From the NCBI GenBank assembly GCA_963931865.1, contig OZ007513.1, positions 12,239,467-12,303,466 of the forward strand: a stretch of DNA of 64,000 nucleotides, read 5' to 3'. Of the stretch, positions 11,065 to 22,400 are shown piece after piece. The notes beneath the pieces were generated by a model that was not told the origin of the DNA, did no database searches, and was given only the letters and a program-made list of their open reading frames with translations. The translations under genes and the position numbers were made by a program. The number at the start of each line of letters is the position of its first letter. Position 1 is the first letter of the stretch. This DNA is from Axinella damicornis (lineage: Eukaryota; Porifera; Demospongiae; Axinellida; Axinellidae).

Positions 11065-11983
11065 CAACTGGGTGGCTTACGTCTAGTCAACAATGGTATA
11101 CAGTACATACCAGACTATTTAAGCGTAGTTCAGTTATAAGCACGGTTAGATGCAGTTTCGACTTTAGCCCCAAGTTAGCAGTTTCGACTCTAGCCCCAAG
11201 TTACTCCTTACAGTAAGCATTGAAGTATTCCATGCAGAAAATTCAGATCAAACTTTATACTAGGTATCTTGGGTTCAAAGTTGGCGTGGGAACGAGACTA
11301 TACGTTTGTACATTCATACGTACCAAGTGTGACTCGGCTTGGTCCAGGAAGGCTGGGTTTTGCTCGACAAGGTCGACTTGTGAGAACAACGGCAGTAGAA
11401 GGCCTCGAGACACTCGGCCTATACCAGCACCACAGTCTGCAGGGGCAAAGATACCATCTAAGATTAGTCATGCTCCCAGAGACAGTACACCACAATATAT
11501 TTTGATTGCTGACATGAGAGGAAGCAAGCTCAGATTATCATACAACCATATCCTGAAGATCTTAAAACTCTTCAGGGCCAATACAGGTCCGATCGGTCAT
11601 AGCGTCTCCATAAGCTTATGGGAATTTATATGGGATTTAATACTAGGCGTTATAATTTATTACACGGTTTCTGCTTCATTTGTCTGTTTTTTATAGGCTC
11701 TGAAGAGTTTTAACTATCTACGGACCATCCACCATACCTACCACAACTTTGATGATCAACCATTGCCAATGTGGTTGGGTTGTAAGATAATCAGAGCAAG
11801 CTTCTCTGGTTGATTAGTAAATGAACAGCTGCTTCCTCCACTGTACGCAACCTTGGCAACCACTCTATGTGGTTACAGCACTCAATCGTTTTCACAGTGT
11901 ACTGACAGCAACTGCAACAGAGTGTATTTTGCTGGCACACGGCAGTTAGCTACCAGTTAGCTCTAACTCAGCTGATCGTAGCT

Positions 11984-12268
11984 ATGTGGATGTTTGCTAG
12001 TCTCTTGAGCATTCTACTCATCACCAGTGCTGCAGCACAGTCCTGTCCAGCAAACCAGATCGCCTCTGATGCACAGATTGTTCTTCATGCTGACACGGTG
12101 GTTCCTGCAATACCAAATGTAGCGCCTCCTTTGGCTGGCAATCTGACATCTTTGGATACCAATCTGACATTTCTCAGGGAGGTTTTAGGATACAGTGATG
12201 ATGAGATCCAACAAGAGGTTCAAAATGCACTTATCAACGTCGATATCAACTACTATGCAGCCAGCTAG
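11984..12268 (+). CDS. Small secreted protein, 94 aa
   Basis: A single-exon frame from ATG to TAG. Residues 1-19 (MWMFASLLSILLITSAAAQ) form a typical signal peptide with an AxA-like cleavage site. The mature part has one cysteine, two or three NLT/NLS-type glycosylation sites and an acidic C-terminal helix-like segment (SDDEIQQEVQNALINVDINY). I do not recognise the family. It could be a complete small extracellular protein, or the first exon of a larger gene if a donor near the end is used; I see no strong donor. Nothing adjacent suggests a function. Confidence 0.6.
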   Translation: MWMFASLLSILLITSAAAQSCPANQIASDAQIVLHADTVVPAIPNVAPPLAGNLTSLDTNLTFLREVLGYSDDEIQQEVQNALINVDINYYAAS

Positions 12269-12728
12269 CTAGCTAACACACACTGAACTGAAGCCAGACG
12301 TAGGGTAAACGGTGTGTGCGGTAGAGCGGTAACAGACACACCGATGACTTTAACCCGAACCCACACATGAGTTACTTAGCTGTTCTTAGATGTTGCTAGC
12401 TTTTCTGTACAGGGAGTTGGAATGGGGCTGACCTAGTGCACGGTTGGGTGTGATGATAGCTTGTGGACCCTGCAAGGACAGAGAAGAAACCAACGTTCTT
12501 CAGTGCTCAGTGAATGTGGGGAGTGTACTGTGAAAGAGGACACATACTGCATGGGGACAATATAAATTCAGGTGTTTCGTCCCTTGCAGAGAGGCAGTCC
12601 TCTTCTCGGTGGTTTAAGGACTATGGCAACCAATTACTCGAGACTTTGGAATCATCCCTTGCACGGAGGTCTAACACAGAGGTCCACTATCGGAGGTATT
12701 CGGAAGCTTCATCTACTGCTGGGTAGGG

Positions 12729-12731
<3 letters not shown>

Positions 12732-12762
<31 letters not shown>
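12732..12762. repeat. Poly-G tract of 31 bases
   Basis: An uninterrupted G run after a G-rich lead-in. Its exact length is likely to vary between individuals or sequencing methods. Confidence 0.9.
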
Positions 12763-13089
12763 CTATACTCATGCAAGATCTTCTCAGTATGGAGACTATA
12801 TATCGTTTCAGAATCTATCGTAAACAATCTCAGTCTGCGTGCACATCCAGTCAGTAGGAGGGGGATAAACTAGCCTGTAGAAAAGGTTGGAGAAACTTCT
12901 TGGATGAAGCAATGTCAGTCCCGGACAGCCGGCTGAACCCGCCCAGCATTCCATCCACTGATGCTGGGATACCCTGCAGGGAGACCAAGGATTCGTGCAC
13001 TGATGCACCTGCCATCATGCCATGCAGCCAGAAGATGGCATCCATAGCACAGGAAAAACTACATGTAGATACAGGATTGGGCGGGCACC

Positions 13090-13133
13090 TAGCCTCATTC
13101 CCAGGCCCCCCATGTGGCCTGGGAACGAGGCTA
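13090..13133. mobile_element. 44-bp fold-back element
   Basis: Inverted tagcctcattcccaggcc / ggcctgggaacgaggcta arms with a short centre. The 9-bp flanks gcgggcacc and gtgggcacc match at 8 of 9. Confidence 0.8.
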
Positions 13134-13929
13134 GTGGGCACCGTAACCATCAGAGCTGCTCCATGCCATGCAACACCGTTCGCTTGCCATTCGAACCTGT
13201 GGTGGGACCTCTTGAAGTTTCGTAATATTCAGAAGTGAAGTGGTCCCACAAAGGACTCAGAGGCGTGCGGACAGTGTGATCACAGAGCAACTTTGATGGT
13301 GACGGTACCTGTCCAGTCCCGTATCTACAGGTGGGCACTACAATGTGACCAGGCAGTATAACATAGGCTGCACATTTACCACAAACCAGCAACATGCACT
13401 GCTTCTCTGCATGGCGCACTTTTTGCAACATGATGCTCATAAACTGGAATCGGATGAAAGACCAGAAAAACTTTTAACATTGGAATGTTGCATAATCATC
13501 TCTTTAGGGCCCATATTCTTCCTCAAGGTGATTTTCCAAGTCACTAGAATCCTTAAACATCATCTAATCAGGTCCCTTGTGTTGCAGGGTTCGAAACTGC
13601 TCCCACAGGCAATTCCAGCCATCCTAAGCAGATACGTGACTCCAACCACACCCACAAATTAACAAATGTGCAATCAACTCTCCTCAGAAATGCTAACCAG
13701 CCGTAGCTGAAAGAAATCATGTGTTCCCAACAGAGGTAGTGCAATTCTCCATGTTACTGTCATGTGGCGTATTCCGCAATAAACAAATTCCATTATGACA
13801 CAGAATGTTAGCAACAGTCACCAGACGTAATTTTCCACGTTTCTGCTGGGCCCGCTGGACTAAACCTGTCCCTCGTGCAATAAAACCCATAGTGCACACT
13901 GCATGGCACACTCATGCAAATTTCAATGC

Positions 13930-13979
13930 AGCCTCGTTTCCCGAAAACTGGAGGTGTAGAAGGCCTGGGAACGAGGCTA
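13930..13979. mobile_element. Degenerate fold-back element
   Basis: agcctcgtttcccg... paired with ..ggcctgggaacgaggcta. The left arm is diverged and no clear target duplication is seen. Upstream, 13800-13860 resembles the arm of the 17022-17707 elements (cagtcaccagacg...). Confidence 0.55.
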
Positions 13980-14539
13980 AAATGAATGTTCAGTATGCAA
14001 ATTGGATTATTTGTTATTATTACGTCATGGTTATGTAATCCGTAAACCTCACCTCCCAGTACAGGGCTGCATTCACGTAGAAGTCATCCCGGCTCACATC
14101 AGCGTTGCCTGTACCACTCTCGGTATCAATGCCGGCCATGAATACAGTGCCTCCCATCGACTTCCCTCTCCAGTATTAGTCTCGTTCCCAGTCCACGGAC
14201 TGGAACTCATTCCTATTTTACCGCCGAATTCTAACTCCGCTTTCTTAGCCGCATACCTGACCTTTGAACCAAGGGGACAACGGGTCTAGTGTCAAGAGCC
14301 CTGGGGACTGCGAGCTCGAGGCTACCATCGAGCGACTCGAGGTCGTGATTACAAACTCTTCTACAGTAAGCTGCACTTGGCATGGGTTGAACATGTACTA
14401 GCTCTAAATTCAATCAGCAATGCTGGTGCCAAACTGCTACTAGAGAATACTGAAGATTACTAGAGATTACTAGAGGATTCCTAGAAATTACTGGAAATAC
14501 TAGAGATTACTAGAGGTCACTTGTGAGTAAGGGAGTGTT

Positions 14540-14871
14540 TAGCCTCGTTCCCAGGCCCTGCCCAGCTTCTCATCGCTTGCAGTTCGGAAAAGCGGGGAGA
14601 GCCTGGTATGTTTCCTCACGTGAGCATTACGTAGTCTACAAACGCTAAACCAACTACACGTTCAACGCTTGGTGTGTACATGCATGACAGTCGCCCCCCG
14701 CTAGCTAGATACATGTTGCAAGTTACCTCGTACCTTTGCTCTTCTTGCTGTTCTGAGCCACGTTCAATTAAGTCCTTTCTACCCTTGACGTCACGCACGT
14801 GAGAAAACTTACCAGGCCCTTGTGTTCTTTTGTGCAACCAAAAGCGGTGTGCTGGCCTGGGAACGAGGCTA
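14540..14871. mobile_element. 332-bp fold-back-family element
   Basis: Terminal tagcctcgttcccaggcc and ggcctgggaacgaggcta. The inside is unique with no coding potential. The target duplication is not clear (gggagtgtt and gggaatcta). Confidence 0.65.
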
Positions 14872-15286
14872 GGGAATCTAGGAGGCGTGGCTATGCCTTG
14901 TATGGCATTCTTAAATGATACAGTCAATGTGGCATTCATTAGTGATTGTAGTCATTAACTGCTGTCCATAAATCAACTACACATACTACTCTTTAGTGTG
15001 AGCCGCAAAAACGTGGTGCGTTCAGTGAGTGGCTGCAGGTGACGTCACAAGCCATATTATAACAACCATTACATTCGTAAAAATGTATGGCAAGAATGTA
15101 CCAAGCAATACAGGTCAATTATGATAGATTCCTGCACCACAGTTTAATGACAGTTAATGCCTTCACATTACACACTTGCCACGCCCCTTCCCAAAGTGTA
15201 CTGAGATGGAGTATGAATGTGAATGTGTCTGATCAAAGCAGTGCATTATAACTTCTGTTCCATCTGTAGGAAATTCTGATGGGAAA

Positions 15287-16579
15287 ATGGCCGCCCAACT
15301 CAACTCTCAGCATGAAGTGGCACCTTCTGAGCCCAAAGAGGTATCTGCCACACAGGGAAGAAGGAAGCGATTTGTCGGTGTGCAAAAGAGTGCGGGGAAG
15401 GTCTCCACCACAGCAGTAGTTCCGAGGGATGGAATTCCTAGGAGGAAGATTGCCTCACAGATCCCAGATGAAATTCTGAATAATTCGGAATTGAATGCTG
15501 CCATTCGTGTGCTCCCATCAAACTATAACTTTGAGATTCAAAAGACGGTGTGGCGTATCAAGCTGGCTAATGCAAAGCGGGTTGCACTTCAATTTCCAGA
15601 GGGTCTCCTTTTGTTTGCATGCACAATTTCGGACATCATAGAACAGTTTACCGATGCTGAAACTATCATCATGGGTGATGTCACGTATGGTGCGTGCTGC
15701 GTGGATGACTTCACGGCACGAGCGCTTGGAGCCGACTTCATGGTCCACTTCGGGCACAGCTGTCTGGTGCCCATTGATACCACCCTCATCAAGATGCTGT
15801 ACGTGTTCGTAGACATAAAGATAGACAACCAGCATGTGATCGACACCGTTAAACACAACTTCAAACCTGGGTCTTCCATCGCATTGGTGAGTACTATCCA
15901 GTTTGTTGCTGTGATACAGAGCATCCAGCATGTGCTCCAGGGTGAATACAGCATGATTATCCCGCAGTCAAAGCCTCTCTCTCCCGGGGAGATCTTAGGG
16001 TGCACATCCCCTAAACTTCCAGCAGAAACTGATGCCGTGATATACATTGGGGATGGTAGATTTCACCTGGAGTCAGTTATGATTGCAAATCCAAGGCTTA
16101 CCACCTACCGGTACGACCCGTACAGCAAGGTGTTCTCAAGAGAACACTACGATCATGACAAGATGCGCCAGGTGAGAAGGGACGCCATTCTCCAGGCTGC
16201 GAGTGCACGCAAATTTGGCATCATTCTCGGCAGCCTGGGAAGGCAAGGTAGTCCTAGCATCCTGAGGTATCTGCAAGAAACAATGAACGTGGCTGGAGTT
16301 GAATACACAGTGGTTCTGCTCTCAGAGATATTCCCAGAGAAGCTCAAGCTGTTTGAGGATATTGATGTGTGGGTGCAGATTGCGTGTCCCAGACTGTCTA
16401 TTGACTGGGGCTCCGCATTTGATAAGCCACTCCTTACCCCGTATGAAGCGTCTGTTGCCCTCAAAGTTGCAGCGTTTGAAGATGATTATCCAATGGACTT
16501 TTACGCTAACACTAGTCTCGGGCCCTGGACTGTGAACAATACGGCACATAGACCTCCCAAGAAGACTCGGAAACAGTAA
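15287..16579 (+). CDS. DPH1: Diphthamide biosynthesis protein 1 (2-(3-amino-3-carboxypropyl)histidine synthase subunit 1)
   Basis: A 430-residue intronless frame, close to the usual length of animal DPH1. With DPH2 it forms the radical-SAM-type Fe-S enzyme that transfers 3-amino-3-carboxypropyl from SAM to the histidine of elongation factor 2, the first step of diphthamide synthesis in the cytosol. The family core is plain: [49 protein letters not shown] and [14 protein letters not shown]. These supply the three cluster-ligand cysteines (GAC, HSC, IAC). The start ATG (AAAATGGCC) has good context. A tctgtag/GAAATTC acceptor lies 20 bp upstream, so a non-coding 5' exon is likely. An ATG at 15279 is out of frame with the main start and opens an overlapping short frame. 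Sequence is intact to TAA. Confidence 0.95.
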   Translation: MAAQLNSQHEVAPSEPKEVSATQGRRKRFVGVQKSAGKVSTTAVVPRDGIPRRKIASQIPDEILNNSELNAAIRVLPSNYNFEIQKTVWRIKLANAKRVALQFPEGLLLFACTISDIIEQFTDAETIIMGDVTYGACCVDDFTARALGADFMVHFGHSCLVPIDTTLIKMLYVFVDIKIDNQHVIDTVKHNFKPGSSIALVSTIQFVAVIQSIQHVLQGEYSMIIPQSKPLSPGEILGCTSPKLPAETDAVIYIGDGRFHLESVMIANPRLTTYRYDPYSKVFSREHYDHDKMRQVRRDAILQAASARKFGIILGSLGRQGSPSILRYLQETMNVAGVEYTVVLLSEIFPEKLKLFEDIDVWVQIACPRLSIDWGSAFDKPLLTPYEASVALKVAAFEDDYPMDFYANTSLGPWTVNNTAHRPPKKTRKQ

Positions 16580-16935
16580 TTCAGTGTCTTTAATATTACT
16601 CCACATTGTGTCATTTACGTCCCAAACTGTGTGTACTGGATTAGGAATACCCTCAGGGGCCGGTGTGGGGCCTGGGTACGTTGTAGTCTTCTGCCCAGAC
16701 CTCACCCCTCATGGGAAAGAGGTCTGGCGACTTTGTCCAGAGACCTTGGTCTTCGTTAAGAACACACCTTTTAGGCAGGAATTTCAGACTGCCAATGGTA
16801 ACATGTCCCCATGCCTCTGCCCAGATTTTATCTCGCAGCGAGACTCCATACATGGCTGCGAGATAAAATCTGGGCGGAGGCCTAGTGCTTTACCGTACTG
16901 CAAGCGACGAAAAGCTAGGCGTGGGACTGGGAACG

Positions 16936-16989
16936 TAGCCTCGTTCCCAGGCTCTCGTTCTCGAGAACGAGAGCCTGGGAACGAGGCTA
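16936..16989. mobile_element. 54-bp perfect palindrome of the fold-back family
   Basis: tagcctcgttcccaggctct... meets its exact inverse at the centre (ctcgag). All 54 bases are self-complementary. Confidence 0.85.
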
Positions 16990-17021
16990 CCGTACGTCAG
17001 GCAGGCCTGCAGGGCCTAGGG

Positions 17022-17357
17022 TAGTCTCGTGCCCAGACCCCACCCCTCGCGGGAAAGAGGGTCTGGCGACTTTGCGCAGAAGCCTCGGTCTTCATTAAAA
17101 ATTCATACTTTTTAGGCAGGAATTTCAGACTGCCAATGAAATCGTAGAGAATTCAATTTTGTCTTTATTAGGAGCGAGAAGTTGTAGAAAATTCAAATTT
17201 CTCTTGCAATTATGTATATCATTTCACGCGTAGGACTTCCGGTTCTGTCCGGTTTCAGGCGGTTTGCTGAGCTATGAATATTCAATGAAGACCGAGAATG
17301 TTGCTGAAAGTCACCAGACGGATATTCCGTACACGTTTCCGGCTGGGCACGAGACTA
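17022..17357. mobile_element. 336-bp inverted-repeat element, first of a head-to-head pair
   Basis: Ends tagtctcgtgcccag and ctgggcacgagacta. Perfect 9-bp target duplication ggcctaggg at 17013-17021 and 17358-17366. No coding potential. Confidence 0.9.
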
Positions 17358-17371
17358 GGCCTAGGGCTAGG

Positions 17372-17707
17372 TAGTCTCGTGCCCAGCCGGAAACGTGTAC
17401 GGAATATCCGTCTGGTGACTTTCAGCAACATTCTCGGTCTTCATCGAATATTCATAGCTCAGCTAACCGCCTGAAACCGGACAGAACCGGAAGTCTTACG
17501 CATGAAATGATACACGTAATTGCAAGAGAAATTTGAATTTTCTACAACTTCTCGCTCCTAATAAAGACAAAATTGAATTCTCTACGATTTCATTGGCAGT
17601 CTGAAATTCCTGCCTAGAAAGTATGAATTTTTAATGAAGACCGAGGCTTCTGCGCAAAGTCGCCAGACCCTCTTTCCCGCGAGGGGTGGGGTCTGGGCAC
17701 GAGACTA
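17372..17707. mobile_element. 336-bp inverted-repeat element, second of the pair, opposite orientation
   Basis: A near-identical reverse complement of 17022-17357. It has its own perfect 9-bp duplication, agggctagg, at 17363-17371 and 17708-17716. The two insertions overlap in target sites and form a long inverted repeat of about 686 bp. Confidence 0.9.
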
Positions 17708-18025
17708 AGGGCTAGGGTGCCGGTGTAGGACAAGATCACGTGCACTGTCATTTAGTATGACGTAATGCAAAGTCGTTCTGCTGCTTTTCTCCGTGGAAGA
17801 AGGCTGCATTGCGCTTTCGATGCATCCTGAAGAGTAATCTCCGTGCAAAGACTGTGACCGAACTGGGTATAAGCCACTACACACTGCTACGTGCCTGTAC
17901 TGAGCAGTTATGTAAGTGACCATGCAGACTCACCGAGAATATCAGCGAATGCAGACTTGTCGACCGCACTCAAGTGTTTAGCATCAGGTAGGAAGTCAAT
18001 AAAGCGATCGAACCCCATCGAACCC

Positions 18026-18071
18026 TAGCCTCGTTCCCAGGCTCCACCCACGCGGCCTGGGAACGAGGCTA
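18026..18071. mobile_element. 46-bp fold-back element
   Basis: tagcctcgttcccaggct ... ggcctgggaacgaggcta with a perfect 9-bp duplication, atcgaaccc, at 18017-18025 and 18072-18080. Confidence 0.9.
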
Positions 18072-18213
18072 ATCGAACCCCAGCGATAAGTCAGCACTAG
18101 AGCTGTTACTAGTCTGTTAGTTCCGCATACTTCTTGTATATTATTGTGCACTATACCTATGGAATGTTAATTGTACCACGTGCGCACAGACCTTGTCCCA
18201 CCCCCCCTGACCG

Positions 18214-18783
18214 TAGCCTCATTCCCAGGCCTCTACCACAGCTTTTGTCGCTTGCATGCAGTACGAAAATCGCGGAGAAGGCCTGGAAGGGTTTCGCACG
18301 TGATGCGTGCCGCCGCTTACGTCACGGATTTCGTTAATACATACTCACAGTATTCAACTGGCTATCGCCTGTTCCAGAGACGCTACAGAGACCAGACAAA
18401 CTCCAGAGGATAGGCAGGTCCTACCTATACAACATACCTCGATTTGAAACAAAACCGCTGAGAGATGGTTGCAATACAACGGTTATAACTTCGAAGCGCA
18501 TGAAGCGCTTTGCCTGTTCACTCCGCCATCGCTCTGGAAAGTACAACACTTGCAGCTCAGCACTACTTCGAAGGTAAGACTTCTAGCTTGGATAAGTCGG
18601 TGTGGCTCTCTTCTGGCCGTTGACTTGTCTCCGTACGCGATCGTAGCTAGTGTACTAGTACATAGTGGTCTTGAACGGATGACGGTGGCGGCACGCATCA
18701 CGTGCGAAACCCTTCCAGGCCTTCTCCGCGATTTTCGTACTGCAAGCGACAAAAACTGTGGTAGAGGCCTGGGAACGAGGCTA
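18214..18783. mobile_element. 570-bp fold-back element with arms of about 110 bp
   Basis: The arms (tagcctcattcccaggcctc ... gtgatgcgtgccgcc) recur inverted at the right end (ggcggcacgcatcacgtgcg ... gaggcta). Perfect 9-bp duplication ccctgaccg at 18205-18213 and 18784-18792. Confidence 0.92.
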
Positions 18784-18812
18784 CCCTGACCGTACGTAAC
18801 CCTGCGTAATAC

Positions 18813-18863
18813 TAGCCTCGTTCCCAGGCCCAGATTTTATCTCGCAGCCTGGGAACGAGGCTA
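18813..18863. mobile_element. 51-bp fold-back element
   Basis: tagcctcgttcccaggcc with its inverse ending cctgggaacgaggcta. The centre carries cagattttatctcgcag, also seen at 16823 and, inverted, at 33250. Confidence 0.75.
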
Positions 18864-19164
18864 CGTATACATGGTTTCAGGACATTAATATCCTGTGTGA
18901 TTACGTAATCTTTATTTATGCTAGCTAGAGCTAGTAAGAGAAGGCGAACTGCACGAGGCTGTACTGTGCCATCGATCGTGTTGATAGGGGTGGTGACTGG
19001 AGAACCCGTAAGTTCTTAGTCTTAGAAGGCTACTGTAAGTGATCCTTCGATCACCTTGATGGCCATATGGGGACGTAATTAGTCAGAGTTTATTGGAGAG
19101 GCGCCTTATTTAGAGCGGATACGGTAGTGGGATCGACCGTATACAGTGTCACCCGGGGGGCAAG

Positions 19165-19208
19165 CAGTCTCGCGGGCCAGACCACACAGGTCTGGCCCCG
19201 CGAGACTA
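19165..19208. mobile_element. 44-bp fold-back element, variant ends
   Basis: cagtctcgcgggccagacc paired with ggtctggccccgcgagacta. Perfect 9-bp duplication gggggcaag at 19156-19164 and 19209-19217. Confidence 0.85.
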
Positions 19209-19403
19209 GGGGGCAAGGACTAGGTAGCCTTAAACCTTCACCTTGGAGGCAACTGTCCGTATATCAGACCTGTTCTGTGAACTAGTGCCCGCCTAGGAAG
19301 GCAAAGCCATGACAATCGTGAAGGGAGGGGGTCTATAATTTTATTATGTAGCAGACGGTGAAGTAACAGATGACATCTCTCCACCTTGCACAGTTGCTTC
19401 CAA

Positions 19404-22400
19404 ATGAGTGAACAAAATGAATCCAGTGGCGCCAGCCCTGGGCCAGATGACAACCCAGAAAATGCCATGATTTCACTTGAAGAAACAACAATTTCAAAGC
19501 CAGAGAAACATCTTTTGGTGTGCAAAGATTCAAACATTGTACTGCACACTGTATGTGAGCCGGAGACATCACGCGCAGTCCCCTCTTCCGAGCTGGACAC
19601 AGACACTGCTTCCGTTGGCAATCTGCCACAATTTTACGGTAATGTTGAAAGTGAATTTCAGTCTGTGGACCTGTTGTCACCTCCTGATGATGCCCATCTG
19701 GAGACTGGAGGTATGAAGTTGCGAGTGGCCTCATCAGACAACTCACAGCATTACCAGGAATTAGTAGTTAAAGACCAGGAGCTTGAGGACGAAGATAGCC
19801 TCGAAAAGGAGCGTATACGTAGTGTGAAGATTCAGGTATCAAAGGATGAACCTATAACACCGTTAAAGGAACAGTATCTCATGGACCGCATATCCACAAT
19901 GGAGACAACTATTCAGGAACTTCGACAGTCGTGTGCTGAACAGAAACAGAGGAGAGAGGAAGCTGAAAAGAAGCTTGAAGAGATGATAGCAAGTGAGCTT
20001 TACGGTTTTGAACTAGTACGTTCTTCATAACTGTATATTCCTCTCTTCTCCACTTCTCTGCTACAGTTGTGAAGGGACGTGATCAAGCACGAGCAGCTCC
20101 CACTGACCAGGTGGTGCCCCACCCAAGTGAAGACCTCCCAGAAGGTATGTTCACAGCAGTGAGTGATCATAGTCAGCATATGGCTATATTATGTCATAGG
20201 TCAGGAAATATTTTACTATGTTTTCGTAGTAAATTCCGCAACCATGAAAATGTGCATGAGACATAAGCTGCGCTTGTGGTAGATCACTACATGTCGTATC
20301 CATGACTTACTCTGGTTACCGTAGGTGCTCTAATTATGCGTCCTTTCTAATTCTGTGTCAAAGTCAATGTCTCAAACCAATACTGCGTCGCACTCTGGGG
20401 ACTAATTTGCATAACACGATTAGAAAGCAGCTAGCTGGAAGCGCACACAGTACAGTTGAACGGCGAAGAGAGTGCATTGCATCACTGCCTGTGGAAGTTG
20501 GTGTATAAAGACACATGCAGTTGTGATATAGTCTCGTTCCCAGACCCAAACAACCCCAGCGAAGATCGCTTGCAGTATCTCGCGGGGAAGGAGGGTCTGG
20601 TCATTTGACTGCGGGCAACGCGGATCTACGGAATGTTGACAATTTCATTTACACGTGCGTCATTTCCGTAGTATAAAATTTCGCCCCATACTGTACATGT
20701 AGTTAAGCGTTTGTTCATCTGTCATGGCTTGTTCATAAGCGCTCGAGCGTTGTCGCTGCCTGGGGCCTCTATGGCCTTACAGTACTGCCTGATGACATAC
20801 CTGACTGTCGTGATTGTCGGATTCTGCGCAGTGACTACCCCCCAAGCACCTGCTGCTAGTACTAGCCACCATTTTATCTTGCCGCTTTGAACGGTAACAA
20901 GCCCATGAGCTACTTGCCGTACGCCGTATCGGCATGAATCGTTTCACTAGTCTGGACTGCCATCTACATCCAAGTCATTTTGAGAGCGCTTCTAAATCAG
21001 CGGAAAAATATTTACGGTAGAATTTGATAATTAACCAATGATTGAGTACGCCTGCATACCAGGCGTAGATCCGCGTTGCCCGCGGTCAAATGACCAGACC
21101 CTCCTTCCCCGCGAGATACTGCAAGCGATCTTCGCTGGGGTTGTTTGGGTCTGGGAACGAGACTAGTTGTGATGTGGCTGGGACATCAGTGAAGGTACGA
21201 GAAAGCAACTCACCTATGTATTCTGTGTCCCAGGATACGGACGCCCCAACTATACCTAGCAAGGTATGTCTAATCATGCGTCGAAGTTCGTGACCGTTTG
21301 GCCGAGCTTACATTGTTGTGTTGCATTTCAAAAATAATTGAGCAACGCATAATTAGAGCGCCTACGGTAAATGGTGAAATATCAGCAGTAATTAAACTAA
21401 TGTGAAGCGTTCAAATTGTCTAGAGTGCACGGCATTCAGCATTGAGCGTTGAATTTAATATTGTATTGTTCAAATCAAAGTAAGTTACGAGTGGAAACTG
21501 CACTCCTGGTAGGTGGTACAACTCGGTGGTAGCAAGGGCGCATCGAGCCGTTGAAGGCGGCGAGAGGGCATACAACGTTCGTAGACGGCAAAATGCTGAA
21601 TATAGAATTCAATTTTTACTGTATAAGCATGTGAACCATAGACGCGCGCCCCTTGTGCGGTCACTTTTGTACTTACGAGATGGCTGGCATTCCATCTACA
21701 GCGTTCGTCTTTGACGAGGACCTAGCTACCTAGCTATCATTCCCTCCCTCCAACTTACTCAACAGCCACGGGGCCACCGTTCACCTTTTTGCCGACACAA
21801 TCCCCCTTTTTGCCTTGACCTGTGAACCAACAACCAACCATGACGTCATAATGACTTGTGCGTAGTATACGGGGGTATACGGTCCAAGTAATAAGATATA
21901 CGGAAGTGCACGAGTAATGGACATGTGCAATGGAGGTTGACTATCGCTCGAGCGCGTGTTGACGATCCGAGGCCGTGGAAGAAGCGCGTCCTCCTACCAA
22001 GAAGCTCTGCTGTTGTGGGGCAGATCTCTCATCACTGAACATATATCACGTCAGAAAACACTTGGCTGGGTCGAATCACTTGAAGGTACAGACAGCGAGT
22101 GAGCTGCGGGTGCCCACGTTCACCAAGAGGACGCCTGTGGTGCCCGTGCGCAGAGCTTAAATGGAGGTAGCAAGAGGGCCTAGGGGGGATAGGGAGGCGG
22201 TTTTGACGGCAAAAAAAAGGCTAGAATCCCTGCAAGTACCAAATTGCCACTCCGAGTACCTTTTTGCCTGAGGGGAGAAACAACCAACCAACTAAAGTGG
22301 CATTGCGTCAGGCAATTTGGTAACTGTGACCCCGTGTCAACAGCAAATGTCCAGCTGTTGTGCTGTTGTCAAGAGTGGCGAACGTTGGCTTGTGTCCGGC

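Larger units (their letters stand above)
8441..11983. other. Intergenic region between the SRCR/CCP gene and the small secreted-protein gene
   Basis: 8441-8700 should hold the minus-strand promoter and 5' UTR of the SRCR/CCP gene. Frames near 9806-10093 and 10598-10939 have no recognisable domain, no good splice context and no paralogue in the window, so I do not call them genes. The region contains a 35-bp fold-back element (9385), a single fold-back end near 10398 (ctgggaacaaggctag), a 32-bp tandem array and two copies of a 26-bp unit (gcagtttcgact..., 11149-11202). Confidence 0.45.
12832..14160 (-). other. Possible minus-strand exons of an unidentified gene
   Basis: Three minus-strand blocks read like protein. 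Block 1, 14152-14044: SMGGTVFMAGIDTESGTGNA then DVSRDDFYVNAALYWE before a good donor (GAG/GTGAGG). Block 2, about 13440-13160: ..VILPGHIVVPTCRYGTGQVP and onwards. Block 3, about 13066-12850: MDAIFWLHGMMAGASVHESL and onwards, to a stop. Splice phases do not join cleanly and no domain is recognised. A repeat-derived segment (13717-13911) lies between blocks 1 and 2. This could be a degraded gene. Confidence 0.25.
16580..19393. other. Transposon-rich spacer between DPH1 and the coiled-coil gene
   Basis: Almost wholly fold-back-family elements and fragments. 16683-16800 is a partial copy of the arm seen at 17022-17130. 16812-16882 is a hairpin built on cagattttatctcgcag and its inverse. 18864-19150 has no recognised feature and may hold the promoter and first exon of the downstream gene. 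Confidence 0.6.

Noticed and set aside
13717..13911. Minus-strand frame considered as an exon
   Set aside because: Part of it resembles the arm of the 17022-17707 elements, so it is repeat-derived.
16584..17024. Frame directly downstream of DPH1
   Set aside because: Composed of fold-back element fragments, including the palindrome at 16936-16989.
17022..17707. A single 686-bp palindrome
   Set aside because: Better explained as two separate 336-bp insertions, because each has its own 9-bp target duplication.
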